Shown here: in pieces, positions 34,404-42,034 of the stretch
How the letters are laid out: every line of letters begins with the position of its first letter
Numbering within the stretch: position 1 is the stretch's first letter
From: an uncultured Spirochaetaceae bacterium
GTDB taxonomy: Bacteria > Spirochaetota > Spirochaetia > Sphaerochaetales > Sphaerochaetaceae
DNA: 64,000 bases
Direction of reading: 5' to 3'
Assembly: GCA_944390725.1 (NCBI GenBank)
Contig: CALXQU010000002.1
Location: 124,001 to 188,000 of the forward strand
The notes under the pieces: generated by a model
Told to the model about the DNA's origin: nothing
The model's input: the letters and a program-made list of their open reading frames with translations, nothing else
Database searches by the model: none
Made by a program: the position numbers and the translations under genes

Positions 34404-36173
34404 CTAATATACCTGTTTCCTTTCCATAGGTGAAGAAGCCAGCCTGAGCCATTCGGAGCTATATGCATCAAGGTATGGCGCAAGGCTGTAGTAGACCTTC
34501 CTGTGGTACCTGTTCACCTGCTCCAGCTCCTCATCGGTAAGCATGTCGGCATCTATCAGCTTCTTCTCATAAGGTACCATCGTCAGCGGCTCGAAGCGGT
34601 AGAACGTCCCGAACTCCGTCTCCTCATCCTCCCGCACGATGAGCAGGTTCTCGATCCTTATCCCGTAGCGCCCTTCCTTGTAGATGCCGGGCTCATCCGA
34701 GACGACCATGCCCGGCATCAGCGGCACGTCGATAAGCGCTGAGCTTATCCTCTGCGGCCCTTCATGCACCGAGAGATGGAAGCCGACGCCATGGCCCGTG
34801 CCATGGAAGAAGCTCTCTCCCTGCTGCCAGAGGAACTGCTTCGCAAGGACATCGAGCTGCACGCCCCTGGTACCCTTCGGGAAACGCTGCCTCTGCAGGG
34901 CGAGATGGCCCTTGAGCACCAGGGTGTAATCGGTCCTCTCCTCCTCCGTAGGCTCGCCGCCGAAGACCAGCGTACGCGTGACATCGGTCGTGCCGAACGC
35001 GAACTGCGAGCCGGTATCGAGCACCAGCAGCCCATGCCCCATCACAAGCCCGGAAGATGCCTCTGTCGGGGAGTAATGCACGATGGCGCCATGGGGGCCG
35101 AATGCGGATATGGGGGCGAAGGACGGCCCGATATACCCCTCCATCCGCGACCTCTCCCTCTCCAGCATCTGCGCAAGCATGATCTCATCATACAGGCCAT
35201 CGCCCGCCGTCAGCTTGGAAAGGAAGATGGCATAGGCAGCCCCATCAAGCACATGGGCCCTCCTCATGCCTTCCGCCTCGCCCTTGGACTTCATGCTCTT
35301 CATCGATGCCGGGATATCCATCCCCTCTATGTTCCTGCTCCTGGCAAGGATTCCCATCATGGATGCGGGATTCCTGTCGGGCGAATAGCAGCCCGTGCCC
35401 CTGGCAAGCTCCTCAAGCGCCGGCATAGCTTCCTCATATGGCCTTACCTCGATGCCCCTGAAATCCTCTGGAAGCCTCTCCGGGGCGGTGAAGAGCACTG
35501 CCTTGGAAAGCGAGATGAAGAGATAAGCGTAGAAAACGGGATTGTACCTGACATCGGAGGCCCTCAGGTTGAGGACCCATGCTATATCATCGAGCGAGGA
35601 GATGAACGTCCATCTGGCACCCTTGGCGCGCAGGGCCTCGCGTATGGAGGCTATCTTCTTCGCCATGGGGGTATATGCATAGCGCTCATCGACTCTGTAT
35701 GCCTTGGTATAGGGGACAGGGGGACGGCCTTTCCATACGGAGGAGATGATGCCATCGGTAGCTTCCAGCGCCGCGCCCTTGGCTGCAAGGGCTGCCGAAA
35801 GGCGCCTGAACCTGCCGATCGAGACGGTATCCCCGTCGATTCCTACCTTCATCCCCTTCACGGCTGACGAGGAGAGATGCTCCTCAAGGGACGGGACACC
35901 TTCCATCCCCTCCTTCATGAGGATGATGCCGGTACCGTCCAGCTCATCGGCAGCCTGTATGAAATACCTGCTATCGGTCCAGAGGAATGCCTGGCCGCCT
36001 TCCACGAGCAGGTCCCCGGCAGAGCCTGTGAATCCCGAGAAATATGCCCGGCTCCTCCATCTGTCGGCAGGATACTCGCTCTGATGAGGGTCCGTTCCCG
36101 TGATGATGAAGCTATCTAGGCCTTCTTCCCTGAGCCTTTCCCTTAGGGCCTGCAGCCTTTCCTCTATTGTCAT
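34404..36173 (-). CDS. Xaa-Pro aminopeptidase (M24B family)
   Basis: Metallopeptidase of 589 residues that removes residues N-terminal to proline; the length matches the long, three-domain cytosolic type. Two creatinase-like N-terminal domains (about 1-130 and 140-300) precede the pita-bread catalytic domain. Metal ligands are Asp in VLDTGSQFAFGTTDVTRT near 380, His in FFHGTGHGVGFHLSVHEGP near 445, and Glu in DEPGIYKEG and GIRIENLL. GGGAGGAG stands just before the ATG. The start lies inside the 3' end of lgt, overlapping it by 62 bases in another frame. Confidence 0.93.
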   Translation of the reverse strand: MTIEERLQALRERLREEGLDSFIITGTDPHQSEYPADRWRSRAYFSGFTGSAGDLLVEGGQAFLWTDSRYFIQAADELDGTGIILMKEGMEGVPSLEEHLSSSAVKGMKVGIDGDTVSIGRFRRLSAALAAKGAALEATDGIISSVWKGRPPVPYTKAYRVDERYAYTPMAKKIASIREALRAKGARWTFISSLDDIAWVLNLRASDVRYNPVFYAYLFISLSKAVLFTAPERLPEDFRGIEVRPYEEAMPALEELARGTGCYSPDRNPASMMGILARSRNIEGMDIPASMKSMKSKGEAEGMRRAHVLDGAAYAIFLSKLTAGDGLYDEIMLAQMLERERSRMEGYIGPSFAPISAFGPHGAIVHYSPTEASSGLVMGHGLLVLDTGSQFAFGTTDVTRTLVFGGEPTEEERTDYTLVLKGHLALQRQRFPKGTRGVQLDVLAKQFLWQQGESFFHGTGHGVGFHLSVHEGPQRISSALIDVPLMPGMVVSDEPGIYKEGRYGIRIENLLIVREDEETEFGTFYRFEPLTMVPYEKKLIDADMLTDEELEQVNRYHRKVYYSLAPYLDAYSSEWLRLASSPMERKQVY

Positions 36174-37125
36174 ATCTCCTCCCAGCCATCAGCAATGCGA
36201 AGAAAACAGCGCCAGCGGCAATCATGATAAGGCAGAATACCTGCCCTTCGGATATATTCAGGAAGGACTGGAAAAGCGCGATATTGCCAGCTCCCGGCCC
36301 ACCTGCAATCACATATCCTATATGCGCATCAGGCTGCCTGCAATACTCGATGAAGAAGCGGAAGATGCCATATCCCATCAGGTAGAAGCAGAATACCGTC
36401 CCATCTGGAAGCTTCTTCCTGTACTTCAGGGGCCTGGCCACGAACCAGAGGAGAAGGAAGAGGACCACCCCTTCGAAGAGCGCCTCATAAAGCTGGGAAG
36501 GATGCCTCGGGAGGTTGACCATCTCCCCAAGCGCCCATGGCATGCCGACCTTGTCTGCCACCTCCTGCACCCACGGCTCGCTGGCAGGGAAGCGCTCCGC
36601 AGTCGGGAACACCATCCCCCAGGGAAGCGTCGTGACCCTGCCGAAGAGCTCGGCATTGAAGAAGTTGCCCAGCCTGCCGAATGTATAGCCAAGGGGAATG
36701 CCTGCCACGGTCAGGTCGGTGATGAGCATCAGCCTGATCCGATGACGCCTGCAGTAGATCCATGCCCCGGCGAGGGCGCCTACTACTCCGCCATGGTAGC
36801 TCATGCCCGGCAGGCCGACGAACCTGCCCTGCTGGAACGGCCAGAAGATCATCCATGGATGGGTCAGGTAATACAGGCCATCGGAATAGAAGAAGACCGA
36901 GAAGAGCCTTGCCCCGATAAGGAGCCCTATGATCGCCGAGATGAAGAAGTCCTGCCCCTCGTCATCGCTGATGTCTATCACGCCATCATGCCTGCATCCA
37001 TATCTGAACACGAGATAAGCCACGAAGAAGGCGACCAGATACATGACCGCATACCAGCGTATCGGAAGCCCGTCTATCACGAAGGGGTCCATCCATTCAG
37101 GATATGTCAGATAAGATGCATGCAT
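36112..37125 (-). CDS. lgt: Prolipoprotein diacylglyceryl transferase
   Basis: Transfers diacylglycerol from phosphatidylglycerol to the lipobox Cys of prolipoproteins such as the two encoded at 15.3 and 20.7 kb. Inner-membrane protein of 337 residues with about seven segments. IRWYAVMYLVAFFVAYLV near 22, GARLFSVFFY, PGMSYHGGVVGALAGAW near 104 and the Lgt signature GRLGNFFNAELFGRVT near 142 are present, and a basic tail (GRRYDNRGKAAGPKGKAQGRRPR region) ends the protein. The start was set at MHASYLTYPEWMDPF by the promoter, whose -10 ends seven bases upstream; no Shine-Dalgarno sequence. Confidence 0.95.
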   Translation of the reverse strand: MHASYLTYPEWMDPFVIDGLPIRWYAVMYLVAFFVAYLVFRYGCRHDGVIDISDDEGQDFFISAIIGLLIGARLFSVFFYSDGLYYLTHPWMIFWPFQQGRFVGLPGMSYHGGVVGALAGAWIYCRRHRIRLMLITDLTVAGIPLGYTFGRLGNFFNAELFGRVTTLPWGMVFPTAERFPASEPWVQEVADKVGMPWALGEMVNLPRHPSQLYEALFEGVVLFLLLWFVARPLKYRKKLPDGTVFCFYLMGYGIFRFFIEYCRQPDAHIGYVIAGGPGAGNIALFQSFLNISEGQVFCLIMIAAGAVFFALLMAGRRYDNRGKAAGPKGKAQGRRPR

Positions 37126-37132
37126 GGCTGTG

Positions 37133-37161
37133 AGTCTATCCTGTATAGGGCGCAATTGCAA
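37133..37161 (-). promoter_or_regulatory. Promoter of lgt-pepP-gpmI (predicted leaderless)
   Basis: Minus strand: TTGCAA, 17 bases, TAGACT, then seven bases to the lgt ATG at 37125. The -35 hexamer at 37156-37161 is palindromic and also serves the opposite promoter. Confidence 0.65.
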
Positions 37162-37184
37162 ACCTCGGGCCGGTTGCTTATCCT
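37156..37184 (+). promoter_or_regulatory. Promoter of the S41 protease-rsmE unit (predicted leaderless)
   Basis: TTGCAA, 17 bases, TATCCT, then seven bases to the ATG at 37192. Same -35 hexamer as the lgt promoter, read on the other strand. Confidence 0.65.
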
Positions 37185-37191
37185 TATCGAT

Positions 37192-38616
37192 ATGAGAAGA
37201 ACCCTTCTGATCATGATGCTGGCCCTTGCCGCGGCAGCCGTAGCGGCGGGCGGCAGCAGGGAGGCCGTGCCGCCCTATCCGCCGGCATCTTCCAGATTCG
37301 TAGCCGATACCACAGAGGAATCCGTCTCGATTTCCTCCACCCTCTACTCGCTTGGTAACCTATATGCATATATCGATGGCTGCTGCCTCTACCCAATGGA
37401 CGGGAAACGCATGGAGGAAGAGCTTGTCGCCGCCATGGTGGATGCGATAGGCGATCCCTATTCCTATTACATCCCGGCCGAGGATGCGGAGGACTACTCG
37501 GACAGCAATGCGGGAAGCTATACGGGAATCGGGATATACCTGTCGAAGATGAGCCCATCCTTCGCGGACCTGGAAGACCCGGATTCCTGGATGGTCATCA
37601 TTGCCTCCGTCTTCCCATCTTCCCCAGCAGAGCGTGCCGGGCTGAGGGCCCATGACATGATAAGCAGCATCAACGGGGAGAGCGTCGCTTCCATGACGGC
37701 AAGCGAGGCGTCCAAGGCGCTGAGGGGGAAAAGCGGGGAGGATATCACGCTGACTGTGCACAGGGGGACTGCCGTATTCGACATAACCCTGCGTCCGGAA
37801 CGCATCATCGCCCCCACCGCCGATTCCATGATGCTCTCCGATGGGATTGGCTACCTGGCGATCTATTCGTTCACGATGACGACTGCCGATTCCGTGAGGA
37901 AGGAGCTGGAAAGCCTGCTCCAGGATGGCATGAAGGCCATCATCATCGACCTCAGGAACAATCCTGGCGGCTATGTCGAGGCAGCCCTCGATATAGCGGA
38001 TATGTTCCTTCCGGAGGGAATCCTGCTGACGACGAAGTTCAAGGAGGGCTCAGGCCGCCGCGATATCGTGAACAGGGCGTCATCGCAGGTCATCATCCCT
38101 GGCGATATCCCGGCAGCCATCCTCATAAACGGCGGCTCCGCATCATCCAGCGAGATACTGACAGCGGCACTGGCAGAGAATGGCAGGGCCATCACGGTGG
38201 GAAGCAGGTCATTCGGCAAGGGCATAAGCCAGGAAGTGCGTCCCTTCAGCGAAGGATACATACAGATCACCACAGGGCATTTCTTCACACCGGATGGCAA
38301 CGATATCCATGAGAAGGGAATCGAACCGGATTACGAGGTCCTGGAAGAGGAATATACCGACGAGGAGATGGAAGCCTTCGCCGGATTCATGGAGACAGAC
38401 CCGTTCGACAGCTATATAGAGGAATACCCGGAATACTCAGCCGAGAACATCAGCAGGTTCGCCCAGATGCACAGCGGGTCCGGGGTTCCCAGCCATCTGC
38501 TCGAGATGCTGATACGCAGCGAATACCTCTATCAGCTTGATTACGACGAGAGGCCCATAGCCGACCCTGGATACGATGAGGCGCTCGCCAAGGCGATGGA
38601 GGTGCTGGCGATATGA
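37192..38616 (+). CDS. Carboxy-terminal processing protease (S41 family)
   Basis: Exported serine protease of 474 residues. A hydrophobic signal peptide (RRTLLIMMLALAAAAVAAGG) is followed by the CtpA layout: N-terminal helical part, PDZ domain with VFPSSPAERAGLRAHDMISSINGE near 140, then the tail-specific protease domain. The catalytic Ser lies in INGGSASSSEIL near 316 and the general-base Lys in SRSFGKGISQEV near 342; IIDLRNNPGGYVEAALDIAD near 249 is the family signature. There is no lipobox Cys. A longer open frame upstream is antisense to lgt and rejected. Confidence 0.93.
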   Translation: MRRTLLIMMLALAAAAVAAGGSREAVPPYPPASSRFVADTTEESVSISSTLYSLGNLYAYIDGCCLYPMDGKRMEEELVAAMVDAIGDPYSYYIPAEDAEDYSDSNAGSYTGIGIYLSKMSPSFADLEDPDSWMVIIASVFPSSPAERAGLRAHDMISSINGESVASMTASEASKALRGKSGEDITLTVHRGTAVFDITLRPERIIAPTADSMMLSDGIGYLAIYSFTMTTADSVRKELESLLQDGMKAIIIDLRNNPGGYVEAALDIADMFLPEGILLTTKFKEGSGRRDIVNRASSQVIIPGDIPAAILINGGSASSSEILTAALAENGRAITVGSRSFGKGISQEVRPFSEGYIQITTGHFFTPDGNDIHEKGIEPDYEVLEEEYTDEEMEAFAGFMETDPFDSYIEEYPEYSAENISRFAQMHSGSGVPSHLLEMLIRSEYLYQLDYDERPIADPGYDEALAKAMEVLAI

Positions 38617-39347
38617 GGGTCTTCCTGCTGCCGAAGGAATATTCCGGTGAACCGGTGCACCACCTGTCGAAGAGGGAATCACGCTATCTCTTCTCCGTCC
38701 TGAGGCTGGAAATCAACGAAACGATCACCGCGAAGGACAGGAACGGGAAATACTATAAGGCATTCCTCTTCAGCGGCAGCGAGATGGCGCTGGAGCCGAC
38801 TGATGAACCGGAAGCGACGCTTCTGGATAGCCTCTCGTCATACGAAGGCGGATTCATCCCCATCCATGCCTTCATCTCGGTGCTGAAGAACAGAAAGACG
38901 GAAACGGCAGTGAGGATGCTGACGGAGATCGGCGTCTGCAGGATCGTGCTGATGGAAACGGAATTCACGGAAGGCACGATCAATGCCCATCAGCTTGAAA
39001 GGCTGGAAACGATAGTCCGTGAGGCCGTGCAGCAGTCAGGATCAGCGGTTCCTGAGCTTATCGGGCCATTGCCATTCGCAAAGGCGCTCCCGCTTCTGGA
39101 AGGAACCAGGATTATACTCCATCAGAGCAGGAGGACTGCGACCGTACCGATTGGCAAGGCCATATCTGGCGCTTCCTGCGTATCATATATGATAGGTCCG
39201 GAAGGGGGATTCTCGGACAGGGAATGCGAGTCGGCCGAGCACGAAGCAGCGCTTCCGGTCCTGCTTCCCACGAATATCCTCAGAGCCGAGACGGCAGCTG
39301 TCTACGCCGCTTCGGCAATCCAGACACTGCTCAATGAACCTTCCTGA
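38613..39347 (+). CDS. rsmE: 16S rRNA (uracil-1498-N3)-methyltransferase
   Basis: SPOUT-class methyltransferase of 244 residues modifying U1498 of 16S rRNA. An N-terminal PUA-like domain (HHLSKRESRYLFSVLRL near 16) leads to the knotted SAM-binding domain: ISVLKNRKTETAVRMLTEIGV near 90, YMIGPEGGFSDRECESAEH near 192 and the trefoil-knot LLPTNILRAETAAVYAASAIQ near 218. It overlaps the protease stop by four bases, an operon arrangement that does not itself suggest a shared role. Confidence 0.94.
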   Translation: MRVFLLPKEYSGEPVHHLSKRESRYLFSVLRLEINETITAKDRNGKYYKAFLFSGSEMALEPTDEPEATLLDSLSSYEGGFIPIHAFISVLKNRKTETAVRMLTEIGVCRIVLMETEFTEGTINAHQLERLETIVREAVQQSGSAVPELIGPLPFAKALPLLEGTRIILHQSRRTATVPIGKAISGASCVSYMIGPEGGFSDRECESAEHEAALPVLLPTNILRAETAAVYAASAIQTLLNEPS

Positions 39348-39364
39348 ATACGCGATATCTGAGC

Positions 39365-39392
39365 TTGACGGCGGCGAAATGTACCCTAAACT
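39365..39392 (+). promoter_or_regulatory. Promoter of the sigma-54-activator-like gene
   Basis: TTGACG, 16 bases, TAAACT, 32 bases before the ATG at 39425, giving a leader of about 25 bases ending in GAAGAGG. Confidence 0.55.
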
Positions 39393-39424
39393 GTTTCCAT
39401 ACCCAATGGGAATGGGAAGAGGCT

Positions 39425-40453
39425 ATGGATTACACTTACAAGCTACCAAGGGGAACAGCGGCAGCTGTCCTCTCGTTCATGCCGAAAGCCGCTGAGCTGC
39501 CGGGAAGCGGACGCTGGCAGTCTATCGGGCTCAGCCATCATGACACTATATTCATCAGCATCGACGAATCGCTTCCTTGCGATATCTCAAGAGGCTACGG
39601 CAGGGATCTCTGCTTCATAGCCTTCTACAGCAGGGCGGCCAATCCGAACATCTCCCCTTTCATGCGCTACGGCAATTCCGTATGCATACCGGATGATTCA
39701 TCGCCGGAGGAGATCGGCCTTGCCTATGGGGTGCTGTATGAGATCAGGAAGAGCGTGGGAACGCTTGAGACCAAGCTGGTCGGGAAATCGAAGGCGATGC
39801 AGGAGACAAGGGCCAGGATAATGAAGGCCGTGAACTGCCGCTTCCCCGTTCATATCGACGGCAGGACCGGGACAGGGAAAGGCATCGCTGCCGTGGCGAT
39901 CCACAACTGCAGGCTGCCGAACACGAGCTACACCTACGGCAACGGGGCGGATTTCGCCTCTTCCCTGAGCGAAAGCAAGCTCTTCGGGCACCATAAGGGC
40001 GCCTTCACCGGCGCAACCGAAAGCAGCGCAGGGCTCATCTGCGAAGCGAACAACTCCACGCTTATCCTTGACGAGCTTGAGAACATGCCTATGGAAGCGC
40101 AGCCGCTGCTGCTCCATGTCCTCGACACCGGTGAATACCGGCCGCTGGGACGTACGGAGATGCGCAAGTCAGACTTCAGGCTCATAACGCTGAGCAATAT
40201 CCCGCTGGAGACGCTGGTGAAGGAGAACAAGCTGCGGGAGGACCTCTACTACAGGATCTCCTGCTTCGTGATCAGGATGCCGTCCCTCTGCGAGCATATG
40301 GAGGATATCCCCGAGCTGATCATGCACTGGGAAGCTTCCCACGGCATCCATCCCAATGACAGGATAATGGACTGCGACCCCTTCATGGACAGCCCCTACA
40401 ACGGCAATATCCGGGAGCTGTTCAGGGACGTCGGCAAGTACCACAGCGAGTAG
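39425..40453 (+). CDS. Sigma-54 activator-like AAA+ protein lacking a DNA-binding domain
   Basis: A protein of 342 residues with the AAA+ domain of sigma-54-dependent activators. Walker A is DGRTGTGKGIAA near 145, the sigma-54 contact loop is intact as HHKGAFTGAT near 189, Walker B reads TLILDELENMPMEAQ near 212, and the arginine-finger region REDLYYRISCFVIRMP near 279 is present. About 130 N-terminal residues are unassigned. The protein ends soon after NGNIRELF, before the place where the Fis-type helix-turn-helix should follow, with a normal stop. It may work from solution, as DNA-independent activators do, or through a partner. No rpoN is in the window. Confidence 0.8.
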   Translation: MDYTYKLPRGTAAAVLSFMPKAAELPGSGRWQSIGLSHHDTIFISIDESLPCDISRGYGRDLCFIAFYSRAANPNISPFMRYGNSVCIPDDSSPEEIGLAYGVLYEIRKSVGTLETKLVGKSKAMQETRARIMKAVNCRFPVHIDGRTGTGKGIAAVAIHNCRLPNTSYTYGNGADFASSLSESKLFGHHKGAFTGATESSAGLICEANNSTLILDELENMPMEAQPLLLHVLDTGEYRPLGRTEMRKSDFRLITLSNIPLETLVKENKLREDLYYRISCFVIRMPSLCEHMEDIPELIMHWEASHGIHPNDRIMDCDPFMDSPYNGNIRELFRDVGKYHSE

Positions 40454-40519
40454 GCAGAGAAAAGCGACATGCTATCCAGCTAAGCAGGCTATCTCATGCT
40501 TGCGCCTTGAATTAGGCTT

Positions 40520-40563
40520 TGTGGAAAACGCGGTGGAAAACCTGTGGAAAAACCAGTGGAAAA
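40520..40563 (+). repeat. Array of four DnaA-box-like repeats (left array)
   Basis: TGTGGAAAA at 40520, GGTGGAAAA at 40532, TGTGGAAAA at 40543 and AGTGGAAAA at 40555, all in the same direction at 11-12-base steps, one per helical turn. Confidence 0.8.
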
Positions 40564-40737
40564 TAGGTGCGGAAAGCTCTTCCGGACACTTCCTGCATAA
40601 TTTAGATCCTATATAGATTCAATGAAGATATAACATTATATTAGATATTTAATTTCTTATATTATTGGAAATTATATTGATACGTCTTTTTTAGACAGAT
40701 ATGTGCTTTCTGTGTGTATAGCACCATGTTCCGCCAC

Positions 40738-40781
40738 TTTTCCACACCGTTTCCACTGCTATGTGGAAAACCTGTGGAAAA
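40738..40781. repeat. Array of four DnaA-box-like repeats (right array)
   Basis: TTTTCCACA at 40738, GTTTCCACT at 40749, then TGTGGAAAA at 40762 and 40773: two inverted followed by two direct copies at 11-13-base steps. Confidence 0.8.
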
Positions 40782-40826
40782 CCATGTCCGGAGAGCATTC
40801 CGCATCATGTGCCAACCCAAAGGAAA

Positions 40827-40845
40827 GGCACCCTTTGCGGGTGCC
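40827..40845 (-). terminator. Terminator after rubrerythrin
   Basis: Minus strand: GGCACCC, loop GCAAA, GGGTGCC, then TTTCCTTT. A strong seven-base-pair stem 26 bases past the stop. Confidence 0.85.
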
Positions 40846-40870
40846 TCCAGAATGCCTATCGGACAGCAGA

Positions 40871-41410
40871 TCAGTAGTTGTTGCCGACAAGCTCGAAGTA
40901 TGCCTGGGGATGATTGCAGACAGGGCAGACACCAGGTGCCTTCTTGCCGACTACGATGTGTCCGCAGTTCCTGCACTTCCAGATCATCTCGCCATCCCTT
41001 GAGAACACAAGGCCTTCCTCGACATTCTTGAGAAGGGCAAGATACCTCTCCTCATGATGCTTCTCGATAGCCGCGACGCCCCTGAACTTGGCTGCGATTT
41101 CCTTGAAGCCCTCTTCCTCTGCTTCCTTGGCGAACTGGGCATACATATCCGTCCACTCATAGTTCTCGCCCTCTGCAGCTGCCTTGAGGTTATCTGCTGT
41201 TCCCTTGATATCCCCGCCTTCAAGGTACTTGAACCAGAGCTTGGCGTGCTCTTTCTCGTTCTCTGCCGTCTCAAGGAAGATAGCGGCGATCTGCTCGTAT
41301 CCTTCCTTCTTCGCCTTGGATGCGAAGTATGTGTACTTGTTCCTTGCCTGGCTCTCGCCTGCAAACGCGGTCTGAAGATTCTTCTCTGTCTTAGATCCTT
41401 TCAGTTCCAT
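40871..41410 (-). CDS. Rubrerythrin
   Basis: Non-haem di-iron peroxidase of 179 residues that detoxifies hydrogen peroxide in anaerobes. The ferritin-like domain (about 1-135) carries the di-iron ligands in [35 protein letters not shown] and [10 protein letters not shown]. The C-terminal rubredoxin-like domain has the two pairs CRNC near 142 and CPVC near 158 for one Fe. It starts behind GGAGAAGGAAA and overlaps the end of the perR/fur-type gene by 20 bases, so both are made from one transcript. Confidence 0.95.
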   Translation of the reverse strand: MELKGSKTEKNLQTAFAGESQARNKYTYFASKAKKEGYEQIAAIFLETAENEKEHAKLWFKYLEGGDIKGTADNLKAAAEGENYEWTDMYAQFAKEAEEEGFKEIAAKFRGVAAIEKHHEERYLALLKNVEEGLVFSRDGEMIWKCRNCGHIVVGKKAPGVCPVCNHPQAYFELVGNNY

Positions 41411-41828
41411 TTTCCTTCTCCTTCTCTCTGCATCCTGAACAGATGCCCTCGAATATCAGCTCATGGGAGATGACCGAGAAGCCGATCTCCTCCATGCTGC
41501 CTGCCTTCTCCTCTATATCCCTCATCAGGGACCGGTCAGCAACATCGAATACGCTGCCGCACCTCATGCACACCGCATGCGCATGCGGCTCCGTATTGCA
41601 ATCATATCTTACACCACGTCCGTCGCATCCGGAAATACGGCCGATCAGCCCTTCCTCGCAGAGTGAGGCAAGGTTGCGGTATACGGTGGCCTTCGATATG
41701 GCGCTATAGCGGCTGGATACTATGGCATAGACATCATCCACGCTCGGGTGCCCATGGAATCCATTCACGGCATCCAGCGTAAGCTCCTTCTGCATAGTAT
41801 TCCTTCTGTCGCTCTTATTGATAACCAT
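41391..41828 (-). CDS. Fur-family regulator, probably PerR-like
   Basis: Metal-dependent repressor of 145 residues. The winged helix contains [36 protein letters not shown] (about 27-62 of the protein), the recognition helix being the TVYRNL segment. The dimerisation domain has [15 protein letters not shown] and the second structural-zinc pair CSGC near the C-terminus. Co-transcription with rubrerythrin favours peroxide sensing (PerR) over iron (Fur), an inference. The start at [11 protein letters not shown] follows a near-perfect promoter at leaderless spacing; an A+T-rich imperfect palindrome overlaps the -10 box and suggests autoregulation. Confidence 0.88.
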   Translation of the reverse strand: MVINKSDRRNTMQKELTLDAVNGFHGHPSVDDVYAIVSSRYSAISKATVYRNLASLCEEGLIGRISGCDGRGVRYDCNTEPHAHAVCMRCGSVFDVADRSLMRDIEEKAGSMEEIGFSVISHELIFEGICSGCREKEKENGTERI

Positions 41829-41835
41829 TACTAAT

Positions 41836-41864
41836 ATAATATGATTATCATCTGTTTCTGTCAA
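41836..41864 (-). promoter_or_regulatory. Promoter and possible operator of perR-rubrerythrin (predicted leaderless)
   Basis: Minus strand: TTGACA, 17 bases, TATTAT, then seven bases to the ATG at 41828. A partly palindromic TAAT-N8-ATTA element (plus strand 41832-41847), like a Fur/Per box, covers the -10. Confidence 0.75.
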
Positions 41865-41886
41865 TCCAATGGAAATCGCGAATCCT

Positions 41887-41944
41887 TGTTGCAATATGCA
41901 TATCCTGCAACATGAATCCCTTTTACCGCCCCTATCCTGCAACA
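41887..41944. repeat. TGCAACA repeats upstream of the BMP transporter
   Basis: TGTTGCA at 41887 and TGCAACA at 41906 form an inverted repeat with a 12-base gap; a further TGCAACA at 41938 lies in a direct repeat of TATCCTGCAACA (41901 and 41933). They sit 60-115 bases upstream of the transporter -10 box. Confidence 0.6.
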
Positions 41945-42001
41945 CTATTGGAGAAATCTGCTGTTTTTGCTAAAACTGGATTAGCTATTGGTTTCATGGG
42001 T

Positions 42002-42007
42002 TATAAT
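42002..42007 (+). promoter_or_regulatory. -10 box of the BMP transporter operon
   Basis: Perfect TATAAT 28 bases before the ATG at 42035; the leader holds AGGAGG. No good -35 is present, which fits activator control. Confidence 0.55.
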
Positions 42008-42034
42008 TAATTATCACAGCTATTAGGAGGCTAT

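Larger units (their letters stand above)
40454..40870. other. Gene-free locus: two phased DnaA-box-like arrays around an AT-rich core
   Basis: No credible gene lies in these 417 bases. Two four-copy arrays of 9-mers similar to the DnaA box flank about 170 bases, of which 40598-40690 are nearly all A and T. The same 9-mers occur in the origin at 52.6-52.8 kb, but perfect TTATCCACA boxes and DnaA-trio repeats are not seen here. The right end holds the rubrerythrin terminator. Confidence 0.7.

Noticed and set aside
36100..37191. Upstream extension of the S41 protease frame by 364 codons
   Set aside because: It is antisense to lgt; the protease has its own signal peptide at 37192 preceded by a promoter.
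40662..40976. 104-codon minus-strand frame over the DnaA-box-like arrays
   Set aside because: Half lies in another frame of rubrerythrin; the rest crosses AT-rich repeats; no start signals.
41829..42034. Purine riboswitch before the nucleoside transporter
   Set aside because: The leader after the -10 is only about 20 bases, and no purine-aptamer pattern is seen further upstream.
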